64,000 bases of DNA, from positions 62,001 to 126,000 of the forward strand of contig PGCO01000001.1 of NCBI GenBank assembly GCA_002786355.1. The letters are read 5' to 3'. The DNA is from Sediminibacterium sp. FEMGT703S (GTDB lineage Bacteria > Bacteroidota > Bacteroidia > Chitinophagales > Chitinophagaceae). Shown piece by piece: positions 56,442 to 63,788 of the stretch (its first letter is position 1; every line of letters begins with the position of its first letter). Position numbers and translations under genes: made by a program. The notes under the pieces were generated by a model that saw only the letters and a program-made list of their open reading frames with translations, was not told the DNA's origin and did not search any database.

Positions 56442-56473
56442 CAAAATAACACTTTTTCCCACTTTTAACCCAA
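56442..56473 (-). promoter_or_regulatory. dcw operon promoter overlapped by MraZ-type TGGG repeats
   Basis: On the minus strand TTG, 21 nt, TTATTTTG, one base off TAnnTTTG. Two TGGG boxes 11 bp apart (plus strand ccca at 56458-56461 and 56469-56472) lie at the -33 and in the spacer. MraZ proteins bind tandem TGGGN repeats elsewhere (usual period 10), so autorepression is likely; the 11-bp spacing is slightly off. Confidence 0.5.
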
Positions 56474-56490
56474 AAATGGGGGTCTTGTAT

Positions 56491-56600
56491 TTATCCACAA
56501 GATTTGTTGGGCTGCAATCCTTTGCTATCTTGCGTTTCAGACAAATTGACGCCTACAGCACTGTATAACCTGTGAATAGCTGTGGATAAGCCGTGAATTA
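56491..56600. promoter_or_regulatory. DnaA-box cluster in the mraZ-queA intergenic region
   Basis: Exact DnaA box TTATCCACA at 56491-56499 and exact inverted box TGTGGATAA at 56581-56589. Degenerate copies at 56571-56579 (TGTGAATAG) and 56591-56599 (CCGTGAATT) continue at 10-bp steps around the second box. The region is only 210 bp between start codons. It may be DnaA-dependent control or part of a replication origin. Confidence 0.5.
56504..56533 (+). promoter_or_regulatory. Candidate queA promoter
   Basis: TTG (56504-56506), 19 nt, TATCTTGC (56526-56533), close to the phylum consensus TTG-N19-21-TAnnTTTG. It would give a leader of about 75 nt that contains the DnaA-like boxes at 56571-56600. 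Confidence 0.4.
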
Positions 56601-56613
56601 CTAAAGAAAAACT

Positions 56614-57945
56614 ATGAAACACCCGTCATTACTGCATATTGAAGATTTCAACTACGAGTTACCGAACGAAAAAATTGCTAAATATCCATTGGAACAGAGA
56701 GACCAAAGCAAATTGCTCATTTGGGGTGCCGGCCAAGAAATGGGAGATTCTGAACAGATTCAAACAGATTTTACCCCGATTCGAGAAAATATTTACGCCA
56801 ATATTGCCGACGAGCTGCCTTCTGGCAGTTTATTGGTATTCAATAATACCAAAGTAGTAGAAGCCCGTTTGCTTTTTCAAAAACCTACGGGTGGATTGGT
56901 TGAGCTTTTCTGCCTAGAACCTGCGGACCACTATGGCGATATAACATCGGCTATGCTCCAAAAAGGATCGGTACAGTGGAAATGTTTGGTAGGAGGCGCC
57001 AAAAAATGGAAGGATGGAGCGTTAGAATTAATAATTGAGGAAGGCCTCGATCAATCCGCCAACAAGCCTGCTTTGAAAGTTTTTGCGAATAAACTTGAAG
57101 CACTACCTGATTGTTTTTTGATCCAATTTAGTTGGGAGCTAGCAGAGTTAAGCTTTGCGGAAGTACTGCATATAGCCGGAGATATTCCGCTCCCTCCCTA
57201 TTTAAATAGAGCCACAGAAGAAGCAGATAAAGAAAGATACCAAACTATTTACGCAAAACACGATGGGTCTGTAGCAGCGCCAACAGCAGGGTTGCATTTT
57301 ACTGAACAAGTATTTGAAAGATTAAATGAAAAAAATATACCCAAAGCATATATCACATTGCATGTAGGCGCAGGAACATTCAAGCCTGTGAAAGCGGAAC
57401 AAATGAAAGATCATGAAATGCATGCAGAATTCATTGATGTATCATTTGAAGCAATTGAACAATTAATTGCGCATATAGAAAAAGGGATTATTGCAGTGGG
57501 AACAACCTCGTTACGTACACTGGAAAGCCTTTACTGGATTGGAGTCAAGACAATTAAAAACCCTGCAATTGGAACCTCGGATTTACAAGTAATGCAATGG
57601 GAGCCTTATACTTCCGACGGCGATGGCAATGAAAATAAAAATTCGCAAAAAAATATACCCAAAGAATATACTGCAAAAGAAGCATTGCAATCCTTGTTAA
57701 CTTGGATGCAACGAAACAAAGCCGAAAGAATCATCACCAAAACACAAATCATTATTGCACCAGGTTATGATTTTAAAATCATCCGCGCATTAGTCACCAA
57801 TTTTCATCAACCACAAAGCACATTATTGCTATTGATATCAGCCATTGTAGGAGATAATTGGAAAAAAATATACGAGTTTGCCTTGGCAAATGAGTATCGC
57901 TTTTTAAGTTATGGGGACGGATCAATTCTCTATGTAAGAGACTAG
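56614..57945 (+). CDS. queA: S-adenosylmethionine:tRNA ribosyltransferase-isomerase (QueA)
   Basis: Transfers and isomerises the ribosyl part of SAM onto preQ1 in tRNA to give epoxyqueuosine. Family motifs: FNYELPNEKIAKYPLEQRDQSKLL, LVFNNTKVVEARL, GDIPLPPYLNRA, RYQTIYAKHDGSVAAPTAGLHFT, LHVGAGTFKPV, HEMHAEF, GTTSLRTLES, NFHQPQSTLLLLISA and the ending YRFLSYGDGSIL. The 443 residues are about 90 longer than E. coli QueA, with insertions near residues 35-55 and 325-355 (polar, Asn/Asp/Lys-rich). Divergent from mraZ. Its stop overlaps the convergent kinase gene by 4 bp. Confidence 0.95.
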   Translation: MKHPSLLHIEDFNYELPNEKIAKYPLEQRDQSKLLIWGAGQEMGDSEQIQTDFTPIRENIYANIADELPSGSLLVFNNTKVVEARLLFQKPTGGLVELFCLEPADHYGDITSAMLQKGSVQWKCLVGGAKKWKDGALELIIEEGLDQSANKPALKVFANKLEALPDCFLIQFSWELAELSFAEVLHIAGDIPLPPYLNRATEEADKERYQTIYAKHDGSVAAPTAGLHFTEQVFERLNEKNIPKAYITLHVGAGTFKPVKAEQMKDHEMHAEFIDVSFEAIEQLIAHIEKGIIAVGTTSLRTLESLYWIGVKTIKNPAIGTSDLQVMQWEPYTSDGDGNENKNSQKNIPKEYTAKEALQSLLTWMQRNKAERIITKTQIIIAPGYDFKIIRALVTNFHQPQSTLLLLISAIVGDNWKKIYEFALANEYRFLSYGDGSILYVRD

Positions 57946-59267
57946 TCTTGCATAAGCGGCACTTCAATCGTGAAGGAAGTACCCTTACCAACGGTACTAT
58001 CTACTTTGATTTTGCCTTTATGTGCATCAATCACCGTTTTAACATAACTCATCCCTAACCCAAACCCTTTTACATTATGTAAGTTACCAGTATGTGCCCG
58101 ATAGAACTTTTCGAAGACACGTTTAACTGATTCTTTACTCATGCCAATACCATTGTCTTCAATACGAATAACTAAATGGTTTTTGGTACTATGGGTAGAT
58201 ATTTTAATATGTACAGGATCTTGAGAGTACTTGATTGCATTATCAATCAAATTTGAAATCATATTGCGAAAATGTGCTTCATCGCCACTGATAAAGTCTT
58301 TACTAGCGTTTAATAAAAAGTCTATTTTGCCATTTTTATCATTCAACTGTAATTCAAAAGTACTGGCTACTTCTTCCACCATTTCATGCACACTAATTTT
58401 AGATAAGTTTAAATTGAGTTCTTGCTTTTCTAAAAATGCCGCTTGTAAAATAGTTTCCACATGCTTATTCATGCGAATATTTTCCTCTTTAATAATATTA
58501 GTGAAGTAAGCACCTTTCTCGGGATTGGCTTGCACTTTAGGCGTACGCAAAGCATCAACCGCTAAAGAAATAGTCGCCAAAGGTGTTTTAAATTCATGCG
58601 TCATATTATTGATAAAATCACTCTTAATTTGAGATAATTTTTTCTGATTCAATAAGGTTTTCACCGTAACATAAAAGGCAGCAATAATAATGAGCATAAA
58701 AGTAATCGCCCCAACTAAAATCCAGCGAAGCGAAGTCCACACTTGCTTTTCAACATCGGGAACAATAATAATTAATAATTCATTGGTTTCAGACAAAGCC
58801 AAATTATCGGTGTCGCGAAGAATAGGATAATAATTACGCCTGTTATTAATTGTGTCCCAAAATTCTTGCTCATAACCAGGAGAATAAAATTCATAATCGC
58901 CCTCAACATCAGAAATAGCAAATTCGAATTTTAGGTTTTTAAGTTGAACCCTGTCAAACTCTTTGTCAATTTTTTCCTTCACTTCCTCCATGGTGAAACG
59001 CTCTTCAACGGTGGGCTGGCGAAATAATTTAATCTGTAAATCTGACCCCAGTAACAATCCCCCCCTTCTATTTAGTCTAAGTGGTTGCGAACTCCTGGTG
59101 GTTTTGCCAATATCGTTGGCAACGCTCACTCCAACGGCGTTAATTTTCTCGCTGAGTTGATTTTTGGTTACTTCCATCAAGTTGTCAAACCAAGAAGCCT
59201 GCAAAAGGAAAAGCCCAAGCAGCGAAAGTGAAATCAATATAACAATAGTGGGGAAAGTTCTCTTCAT
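57942..59267 (-). CDS. Two-component sensor histidine kinase
   Basis: Canonical membrane kinase of 441 residues. Helix 1 (TIVILISLSLLGLFLLQ) and helix 2 (WILVGAITFMLIIIAAFYV, about residue 180) flank a periplasmic sensor of about 145 residues. HisKA phosphoacceptor in MTHEFKTPLATISL, N-box NLIDNAIKYS, G1 RIEDNGIGM, F-box FEKFYRAH and G2 GFGLGMSYVK are all intact. The frame opens with TTG codons at 59276, but ATG at 59267 (MKRTFPTIV) is the better start. A TATATTTG -7 element lies just upstream (59274-59281, minus strand). No response regulator is adjacent, so its partner is unknown. Confidence 0.9.
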   Translation of the reverse strand: MKRTFPTIVILISLSLLGLFLLQASWFDNLMEVTKNQLSEKINAVGVSVANDIGKTTRSSQPLRLNRRGGLLLGSDLQIKLFRQPTVEERFTMEEVKEKIDKEFDRVQLKNLKFEFAISDVEGDYEFYSPGYEQEFWDTINNRRNYYPILRDTDNLALSETNELLIIIVPDVEKQVWTSLRWILVGAITFMLIIIAAFYVTVKTLLNQKKLSQIKSDFINNMTHEFKTPLATISLAVDALRTPKVQANPEKGAYFTNIIKEENIRMNKHVETILQAAFLEKQELNLNLSKISVHEMVEEVASTFELQLNDKNGKIDFLLNASKDFISGDEAHFRNMISNLIDNAIKYSQDPVHIKISTHSTKNHLVIRIEDNGIGMSKESVKRVFEKFYRAHTGNLHNVKGFGLGMSYVKTVIDAHKGKIKVDSTVGKGTSFTIEVPLMQD

Positions 59268-59390
59268 GCGCAACAAATATAGATTTATTTAGTCCTAGCC
59301 AGCAGCAGCAAAGCATCGGAGGTCTTTTTTTAACGAGATTTTTTAGAATTGTAAGGAAAAATAAATATTATTCTTATCTTTTTGAAAGAT

Positions 59391-59939
59391 ATGGAACTAA
59401 ATAAAGGCATTTTATTATTATCAGACCCTTTTTTAAAGGACCCCAATTTCATTAGAACCGCAGTACTTATATGCGATCACAATGAAGAAGGGGATGTAGG
59501 ATTTATCCTAAACAAGAGAACAGATCAGGTTTTAGGAGATTTGGTAGAGATAGCAGATGGATTAAAACTGCCGGTATATGAAGGCGGCCCAGTAGAACAA
59601 CATACCCTGCATTTTATACACCGCAGACCAGACCTTATTACAGACGGGGTAGAAATACATAAAGGCATTTATTGGGGAGGAGATTTTGATGTTGCCGTAG
59701 CCGCACTGCACAATAAAGAAATCACCGAAGCCCAAATCAAATTTTTTGTGGGATATAGTGGATGGAGCGCAGGACAACTAAAAGAGGAAGTAGACGAAAA
59801 AAGCTGGATTATCACAAGTCCAGATGCAGCAATCAGTTTTACAGAAGATCCACAACAAATATGGAAACGCAGCATGTACCAGCTAGGTGGCGAATACGCA
59901 CAGATGACCAACTACCCTATTGATCCGCAGTTGAATTAG
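59391..59939 (+). CDS. YqgE/AlgH family protein (UPF0301)
   Basis: A 182-residue protein of the YqgE/AlgH family. Family features: LNKGILLLSDPFLKDPNFIRTAVLICDHNEEGDVGFILNK in outline at the N-terminus, YEGGPVEQHTLHFIHR, YWGGDFD, and the C-terminal FVGYSGWSAGQLKEE and SWII. The molecular role is not settled; some members affect alginate gene expression. A TTG three codons upstream is possible, but ATG at 59391 (MELNKGILLL) is the likely start. Confidence 0.92.
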   Translation: MELNKGILLLSDPFLKDPNFIRTAVLICDHNEEGDVGFILNKRTDQVLGDLVEIADGLKLPVYEGGPVEQHTLHFIHRRPDLITDGVEIHKGIYWGGDFDVAVAALHNKEITEAQIKFFVGYSGWSAGQLKEEVDEKSWIITSPDAAISFTEDPQQIWKRSMYQLGGEYAQMTNYPIDPQLN

Positions 59940-60430
59940 AAAAAAAGTCTACCACAAAACACAGTCAAATTATAAAGTGCGTGCGCTATTACAACTGCGA
60001 TAAATGCATTTCGTTTTTTTTGAGAAACAACCAAATAAAGTGTTGCAAATAATAATCCAGAAAAAAATGTTTTTAAAATATATACTGGAGAATAAAAATG
60101 TGACAAACCGAATAAAATCGCAGAAAAAATACACGCAAATAAATATGCTTTCGGCCTTTTCTCTAAAAGAGAGGTGATGATTGAGTATTGAAATATTAAG
60201 GTTTCAATTAGCGGTGCAAGAATCACAACAAATAAGAACTCTTCTTTTTTTGAATCAAATGTTGGTCCAGCGGAATGATTAGGAAACAACCAAAGTGAAA
60301 ATATTATAGAAACTGAAAATTCAATAGCTACCGTCAACAAAATAAGTGTTACTATACTGTATTTTGAAATTGTTTGTACCGCATTAATATATAAATTATT
60401 AAGTCTATTAAGAAACTGAAACCTTATCAT
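59936..60430 (-). CDS. CPBP family intramembrane protease-like protein
   Basis: A 164-residue membrane protein of the CPBP (CAAX protease/bacteriocin immunity, formerly Abi) family with about four helices. The usual EExxxR motif is present only as IETLIFQ (E76, T77, Q81), the second motif as LSHFY (H111) and the third as HALYN (H150, N154). Loss of the second glutamate and of the arginine leaves proteolysis uncertain, although similar variants occur in other Bacteroidota. Convergent with yqgE/algH (4-bp overlap). CPBP proteins often accompany bacteriocin loci as immunity factors. Confidence 0.75.
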   Translation of the reverse strand: MIRFQFLNRLNNLYINAVQTISKYSIVTLILLTVAIEFSVSIIFSLWLFPNHSAGPTFDSKKEEFLFVVILAPLIETLIFQYSIITSLLEKRPKAYLFACIFSAILFGLSHFYSPVYILKTFFSGLLFATLYLVVSQKKRNAFIAVVIAHALYNLTVFCGRLFF

Positions 60431-60481
60431 ATTTTGAATTATCGATAAAAAATTAAAATAAAATTTGAATCAAATGGTTTT

Positions 60482-60517
60482 ATTAAAGGGGTCAGGTATT
60501 TCCCTAACCCCTTTAAT
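60482..60517. repeat. Long intergenic stem-loop
   Basis: Arms of 15 nt, attaaaggggtcagg (60482-60496) against cctaacccctttaat (60503-60517), pair with a single mismatch around a 6-nt loop. It lies between the CPBP gene and the multi-TM gene. There is no T run on either side, so a mRNA-stability or processing hairpin is as likely as a terminator. Confidence 0.55.
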
Positions 60518-60563
60518 ACTTATCACTTTGGGAGGTATTTAAGTTAATATCCTCTGTTTGATT

Positions 60564-61133
60564 TCAAGTACTTTTATTTTCTATTAGGTTGGGGAAAACA
60601 GCGTCCAAAAACCAAGGAGATTTCATGATATGGTAATCACTATTTGTATCTTCCTTGAAATAATTGTTTAAGTAATAAAAAATAAAAAAAACGAATTGAA
60701 AAGAAATAAACCAAAGACAGCATACTGTAAAATCAATTTTAAAATCAAATATTAAAACCGATATTAATGGAATTAATAAATTGAATATAATTACAAACCA
60801 GATTGAAATATTGAGTATAAAGATCCTAATATTAGGTTTTGAAAAGAAATATTTTAGTTTTCGATTAACCCAATTAAGAATAACATACTTCTTTAGCTCT
60901 TCTGTAATATTTACTTTAATTTCTGAATTTGGAACATAATTAGTTAAATAAAACAATAACTGCCATGCCAATAAATTAAGGCAAATTGATATTACCCATT
61001 CATCCAAATTCAAATAATTATTATTACTTAATTTTGAATAAACAAATAATAAAGGAAAAACGATATAATTTATTGTAACTCCTTGAAATAGAAGAAAGAA
61101 TACTAGCAGATTTTTCCTTAACAATTTTTTCAT
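60564..61133 (-). CDS. Multi-pass membrane protein, function unknown
   Basis: A 189-residue AT-rich gene product with about four membrane segments (LLVFFLLFQGVTINYIVFPLL, WVISICLNLLAWQLLFYLTN, FILNISIWFVIIFNLLIPLI, FTVCCLWFISFQFVFFIFYYL) and a short soluble N-terminal-to-middle loop. I recognise no family. It is 20 bp behind the lipoprotein gene in the same direction, so the two are probably co-expressed, and it has the size and topology of bacteriocin immunity or sorting factors. Base composition is markedly more AT-rich than the flanking housekeeping genes. Confidence 0.6.
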   Translation of the reverse strand: MKKLLRKNLLVFFLLFQGVTINYIVFPLLFVYSKLSNNNYLNLDEWVISICLNLLAWQLLFYLTNYVPNSEIKVNITEELKKYVILNWVNRKLKYFFSKPNIRIFILNISIWFVIIFNLLIPLISVLIFDFKIDFTVCCLWFISFQFVFFIFYYLNNYFKEDTNSDYHIMKSPWFLDAVFPNLIENKST

Positions 61134-61152
61134 GATAAAGTATTTTATTTTG

Positions 61153-61869
61153 TTAATCCATTGATTCTTTATACATACAAGAAGAGAAGTCTAATACTGT
61201 GATTGCCAAACCAATATAAGCAAGGTTTTTAGCCATTAAAGCAGCAAACCTAACAACAGCTTGTTGTATACCTTTTTTAGAAGCAAGAGCGTGAAGGCCA
61301 GCTATGCCAAGCATACCACCAGCACCTAAACCTACAGCCCCTTTAAAACAATCCCAAACTTCGTCGGGAGATATTGCCAAATTTCTAATTCCTGTATCGT
61401 TTGAGCGGATTAAATCACTTGAGCTGTTTTTGTATAAAAGTGTTGTACTTTGCTTTACAACAGACCAGAACTCATCACCACTATAATTAATCAATTCTGG
61501 TACTGCTTGGCAAAGCTGAAATAAATCATTGTCTAAATTCTTTCTCCTTCTTTCAATTTCCTTTAAACTAACGCCAAACTTTAAATGAGCCGCTTCTAAC
61601 AAAACCTCGTTATCACCCGCATTTCGTAAATTTTGAATAAAGGACTCTTTATTACTTACAATAGAAGGTGTTTGATAATAATCTGCTAAATACTTGAAAT
61701 TCTTGGCAAATGACCCAGCAAAATCAACAAACGCTTGTTGAGTATAAAGTCTTTGTGCCATTTCATTAGTTGATAATTTAACAGGTTGTGTATCATTCTT
61801 CTTACATGCCATAAACGACCCAACAATTAGGACCATTAAAAGAAAGCGAAATTTTAAAATAGTTTTCAT
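61153..61869 (-). CDS. Lipoprotein with glycine-zipper hydrophobic C-terminal domain
   Basis: A 238-residue protein with a lipoprotein signal (FLLMVLIVGSFMAC) and a helical, polar middle. The unusual C-terminal 60 residues start CFKGAVGLGAGGMLGIAGLH, continue through a second hydrophobic helix (VVRFAALMAKNLAYIGLAITVL) and end with FSSCMYKESMD. Small-residue GxxxG-like spacing with a Cys at each end resembles the pore-forming part of class II bacteriocins. No family recognised. Promoter region upstream holds several dyads (61925-62136). Confidence 0.6.
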   Translation of the reverse strand: MKTILKFRFLLMVLIVGSFMACKKNDTQPVKLSTNEMAQRLYTQQAFVDFAGSFAKNFKYLADYYQTPSIVSNKESFIQNLRNAGDNEVLLEAAHLKFGVSLKEIERRRKNLDNDLFQLCQAVPELINYSGDEFWSVVKQSTTLLYKNSSSDLIRSNDTGIRNLAISPDEVWDCFKGAVGLGAGGMLGIAGLHALASKKGIQQAVVRFAALMAKNLAYIGLAITVLDFSSCMYKESMD

Positions 61870-62205
61870 TTTGTTGTTATTTTGAGACTTCCGAACTTAA
61901 AAATTCGACATCGGAAAACTTCGACTTGTTGCAACAAGGTTTTGTTCTGAACAGTACGAAGGAACAATTAAGTAGAAGGCATCTATAGGGAAGTTGTATC
62001 AATTTATACGGGTTATTTAACGGTGATATAAACACTTAATGCTTACTCATCTAATTAACAGAATAATTGATAAATGTAAATGCGTATTAATACGCTTTCT
62101 TACCGTTTTTTCACGGTATTTTTAGACATCTAAAAAAACGAACACAAATTTGATATTCATCTGGAGGGCGCTTTCAAGAAGACAAAGGAAAATTACATCT
62201 GTAAT
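61870..62205. other. Gene-free 336 bp spacer rich in dyad symmetry
   Basis: No coding frame or RNA gene seen. It lies between the lipoprotein gene start and the Fic gene stop. Exact palindromes cttgttgcaacaag (61925-61938) and gcgtattaatacgc (62082-62095), hairpin taccgt/acggta (62101-62118), and tttttaga/tctaaaaa (62119-62136). Likely holds the promoter and operator of the lipoprotein gene. Confidence 0.5.
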
Positions 62206-63501
62206 TTACAAATGCTTTTTAAGTAATTCATCAAACCCATTTCCTCGAATAAAATTTTGTTTCTTTTTATTAACTTGAATTGCTTGCAAAAAGCCCAACT
62301 CAACTAAACTTTTCAAATCAGATCTTGCTGTAAAATTGGAAATACTGAATCTTGATTCAATTTCTTTTACATTTAGAATTCTTTCAGGATCATCATGAAT
62401 AAGCTTGATTATTTGTGCCATCCGATCATTTACACCTGGTATAGACATAAATTGAGCTGCCTGAAAAACTTCTTTTTGCTTTGTATTAATATATTGCTTT
62501 AAAGCATCAATAGCTTTCTCTAATGTTTTGATATGATAGGTTATAAAATAACTAAGATCATTCTCATCTATCTCTGAATACAAATAAGCTTTTTCATATT
62601 GAGCTTTGGAATCTTTTATTATTCTAGATATTGATAAATATTCTGTAAGCCAATATCCTTGCTTAAGCATATACCAATAAAAAAGAGCACGAGCTGTTCT
62701 TCCGTTACCATCAACAAATGGATGAATCCATCCTATCATAAAATGAATGATACAGCCCTTTACTACAGGATGAATAAAATTTTCAGACTCTTTATTACAA
62801 AATTCACAAAGGTCATTTATTAACAAGACCAATTCGTCATGAGATGGGGGTTGATGAACCACTTCGCTAGAGCTATGATCTACTACATAAACATCATTAG
62901 TGTCTCTGAATTTTCCTTCTTCAACTTTTTTATTAAGTGTGTCTTTTATAATTAATTGATGCAACGCAAGAATCCTATTCGGAGTAATAGATTGGTTTTT
63001 ATGCTGAACAATATGCTTCATTGTGATGAAATTATTCAGAATCATTTGCTCAGATTTATTGGTAGGCGTTTGCTCCTTCTGAATCATTTCTTTTGCCTTT
63101 TTTCGAGTTGTATTTGCACCTTCCATTTGACTACTCGAAATAGCTTCTTCCATTATTGAACTAATAACAAACTTAGTTTTATCTGTTTCAGCAATCCCAA
63201 TATTACTGCTCAAATTTCCCCCAATATGCAAATCGAACTGATGCAAAACACGTTGCATATAATCAGTAATGACAAAACTAAATTGATACTTTCCAAATTT
63301 GATAGTGGTTTGTCTCAACCACCGATGAAGTTTTACCGCATTCCATACTTTTTCAGGAGGATGATCTTTTGACTTGTATTTAATTTTATCCCAATACAAA
63401 TAGTCATCTTGAAAAGTCTTTAAAACCCCCTTACTTTCTAAGTCTACCATTACTTTAATAGTATCGTCTTCCTTAATATGTTTAGGAGCTTTTTCAATCA
63501 T
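62206..63501 (-). CDS. Fic domain protein with inhibitory helix and C-terminal winged helix
   Basis: Fic enzymes AMPylate or otherwise modify target proteins. The catalytic motif HPFVDGNGRTAR lies at 260-271. The inhibitory motif S123-xxx-E127-G128 (SSQMEG) precedes it, marking a class II, self-restrained Fic protein. The C-terminal 80 residues (ILNVKEIESRFSISNFTARSDLKSLVELGFL) form a winged-helix DNA-binding domain. An N-terminal domain of about 110 residues precedes the inhibitory helix. Total 431 residues. The gene stands alone behind a promoter with an exact inverted repeat, suggesting that it represses itself. Confidence 0.9.
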   Translation of the reverse strand: MIEKAPKHIKEDDTIKVMVDLESKGVLKTFQDDYLYWDKIKYKSKDHPPEKVWNAVKLHRWLRQTTIKFGKYQFSFVITDYMQRVLHQFDLHIGGNLSSNIGIAETDKTKFVISSIMEEAISSSQMEGANTTRKKAKEMIQKEQTPTNKSEQMILNNFITMKHIVQHKNQSITPNRILALHQLIIKDTLNKKVEEGKFRDTNDVYVVDHSSSEVVHQPPSHDELVLLINDLCEFCNKESENFIHPVVKGCIIHFMIGWIHPFVDGNGRTARALFYWYMLKQGYWLTEYLSISRIIKDSKAQYEKAYLYSEIDENDLSYFITYHIKTLEKAIDALKQYINTKQKEVFQAAQFMSIPGVNDRMAQIIKLIHDDPERILNVKEIESRFSISNFTARSDLKSLVELGFLQAIQVNKKKQNFIRGNGFDELLKKHL

Positions 63502-63517
63502 TAAAATCGAATTTGGG

Positions 63518-63525
63518 CAAATTTA
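63518..63525 (-). promoter_or_regulatory. -7 element of the Fic gene
   Basis: Minus-strand TAAATTTG matches TAnnTTTG exactly, 16 nt before the ATG at 63501. No clear TTG at -33; that position lies inside the inverted repeat at 63530-63562. Confidence 0.5.
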
Positions 63526-63529
63526 GTAA

Positions 63530-63562
63530 AAATTGCGAGATTCTCGTAAAATCTCGCAATTT
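63530..63562. promoter_or_regulatory. Inverted-repeat operator upstream of the Fic gene
   Basis: Exact 13-bp arms aaattgcgagatt (63530-63542) and aatctcgcaattt (63550-63562) around 7 nt. It spans the -33 to spacer region of the Fic promoter, so binding would block transcription. The winged-helix domain of the Fic protein is the natural candidate binder. Confidence 0.6.
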
Positions 63563-63698
63563 CAACCAATTCAACATATACTTTCAGTATATTTTTTTGA
63601 CCCTTTTTTATTTTCGCATTCCGGGGAGCGTCTGTGTTAACAATTAAATGAGTTCAAGAGCACATAAAAAGGCAAGGCGCAAGTGCAATTTACCCCAT

Positions 63699-63729
63699 AA
63701 AAAAACAGTCCCGAAAAATTCGAGACTGT
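63699..63729 (-). terminator. Terminator of the atp operon end
   Basis: Stem acagtcccgaa (63705-63715) with ttcgagactgt (63719-63729), one mismatch, 3-nt loop, followed on the minus strand by a run of seven U. It lies 60 bp beyond the atpC stop. Confidence 0.8.
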
Positions 63730-63788
63730 TCAAACTATTAAGAAAAATTTAATTAAGGTCGATTAAAGCCGCCGCGCAACAAAGGCGC

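Noticed and set aside
59268..59276. TTG start codons for the kinase gene
   Set aside because: ATG at 59267 directly precedes the basic residues and first membrane helix, and the TTG codons fall in a -7-like element.
61870..62205. Possible tRNA or structured RNA in the dyad-rich spacer
   Set aside because: No cloverleaf, T-loop motif or CCA-adjacent acceptor stem could be formed by eye.
63576..63598. AT-rich hairpin with a T run that could be a plus-strand terminator
   Set aside because: Only seven A/T-rich pairs, and there is no plus-strand gene upstream for it to terminate.
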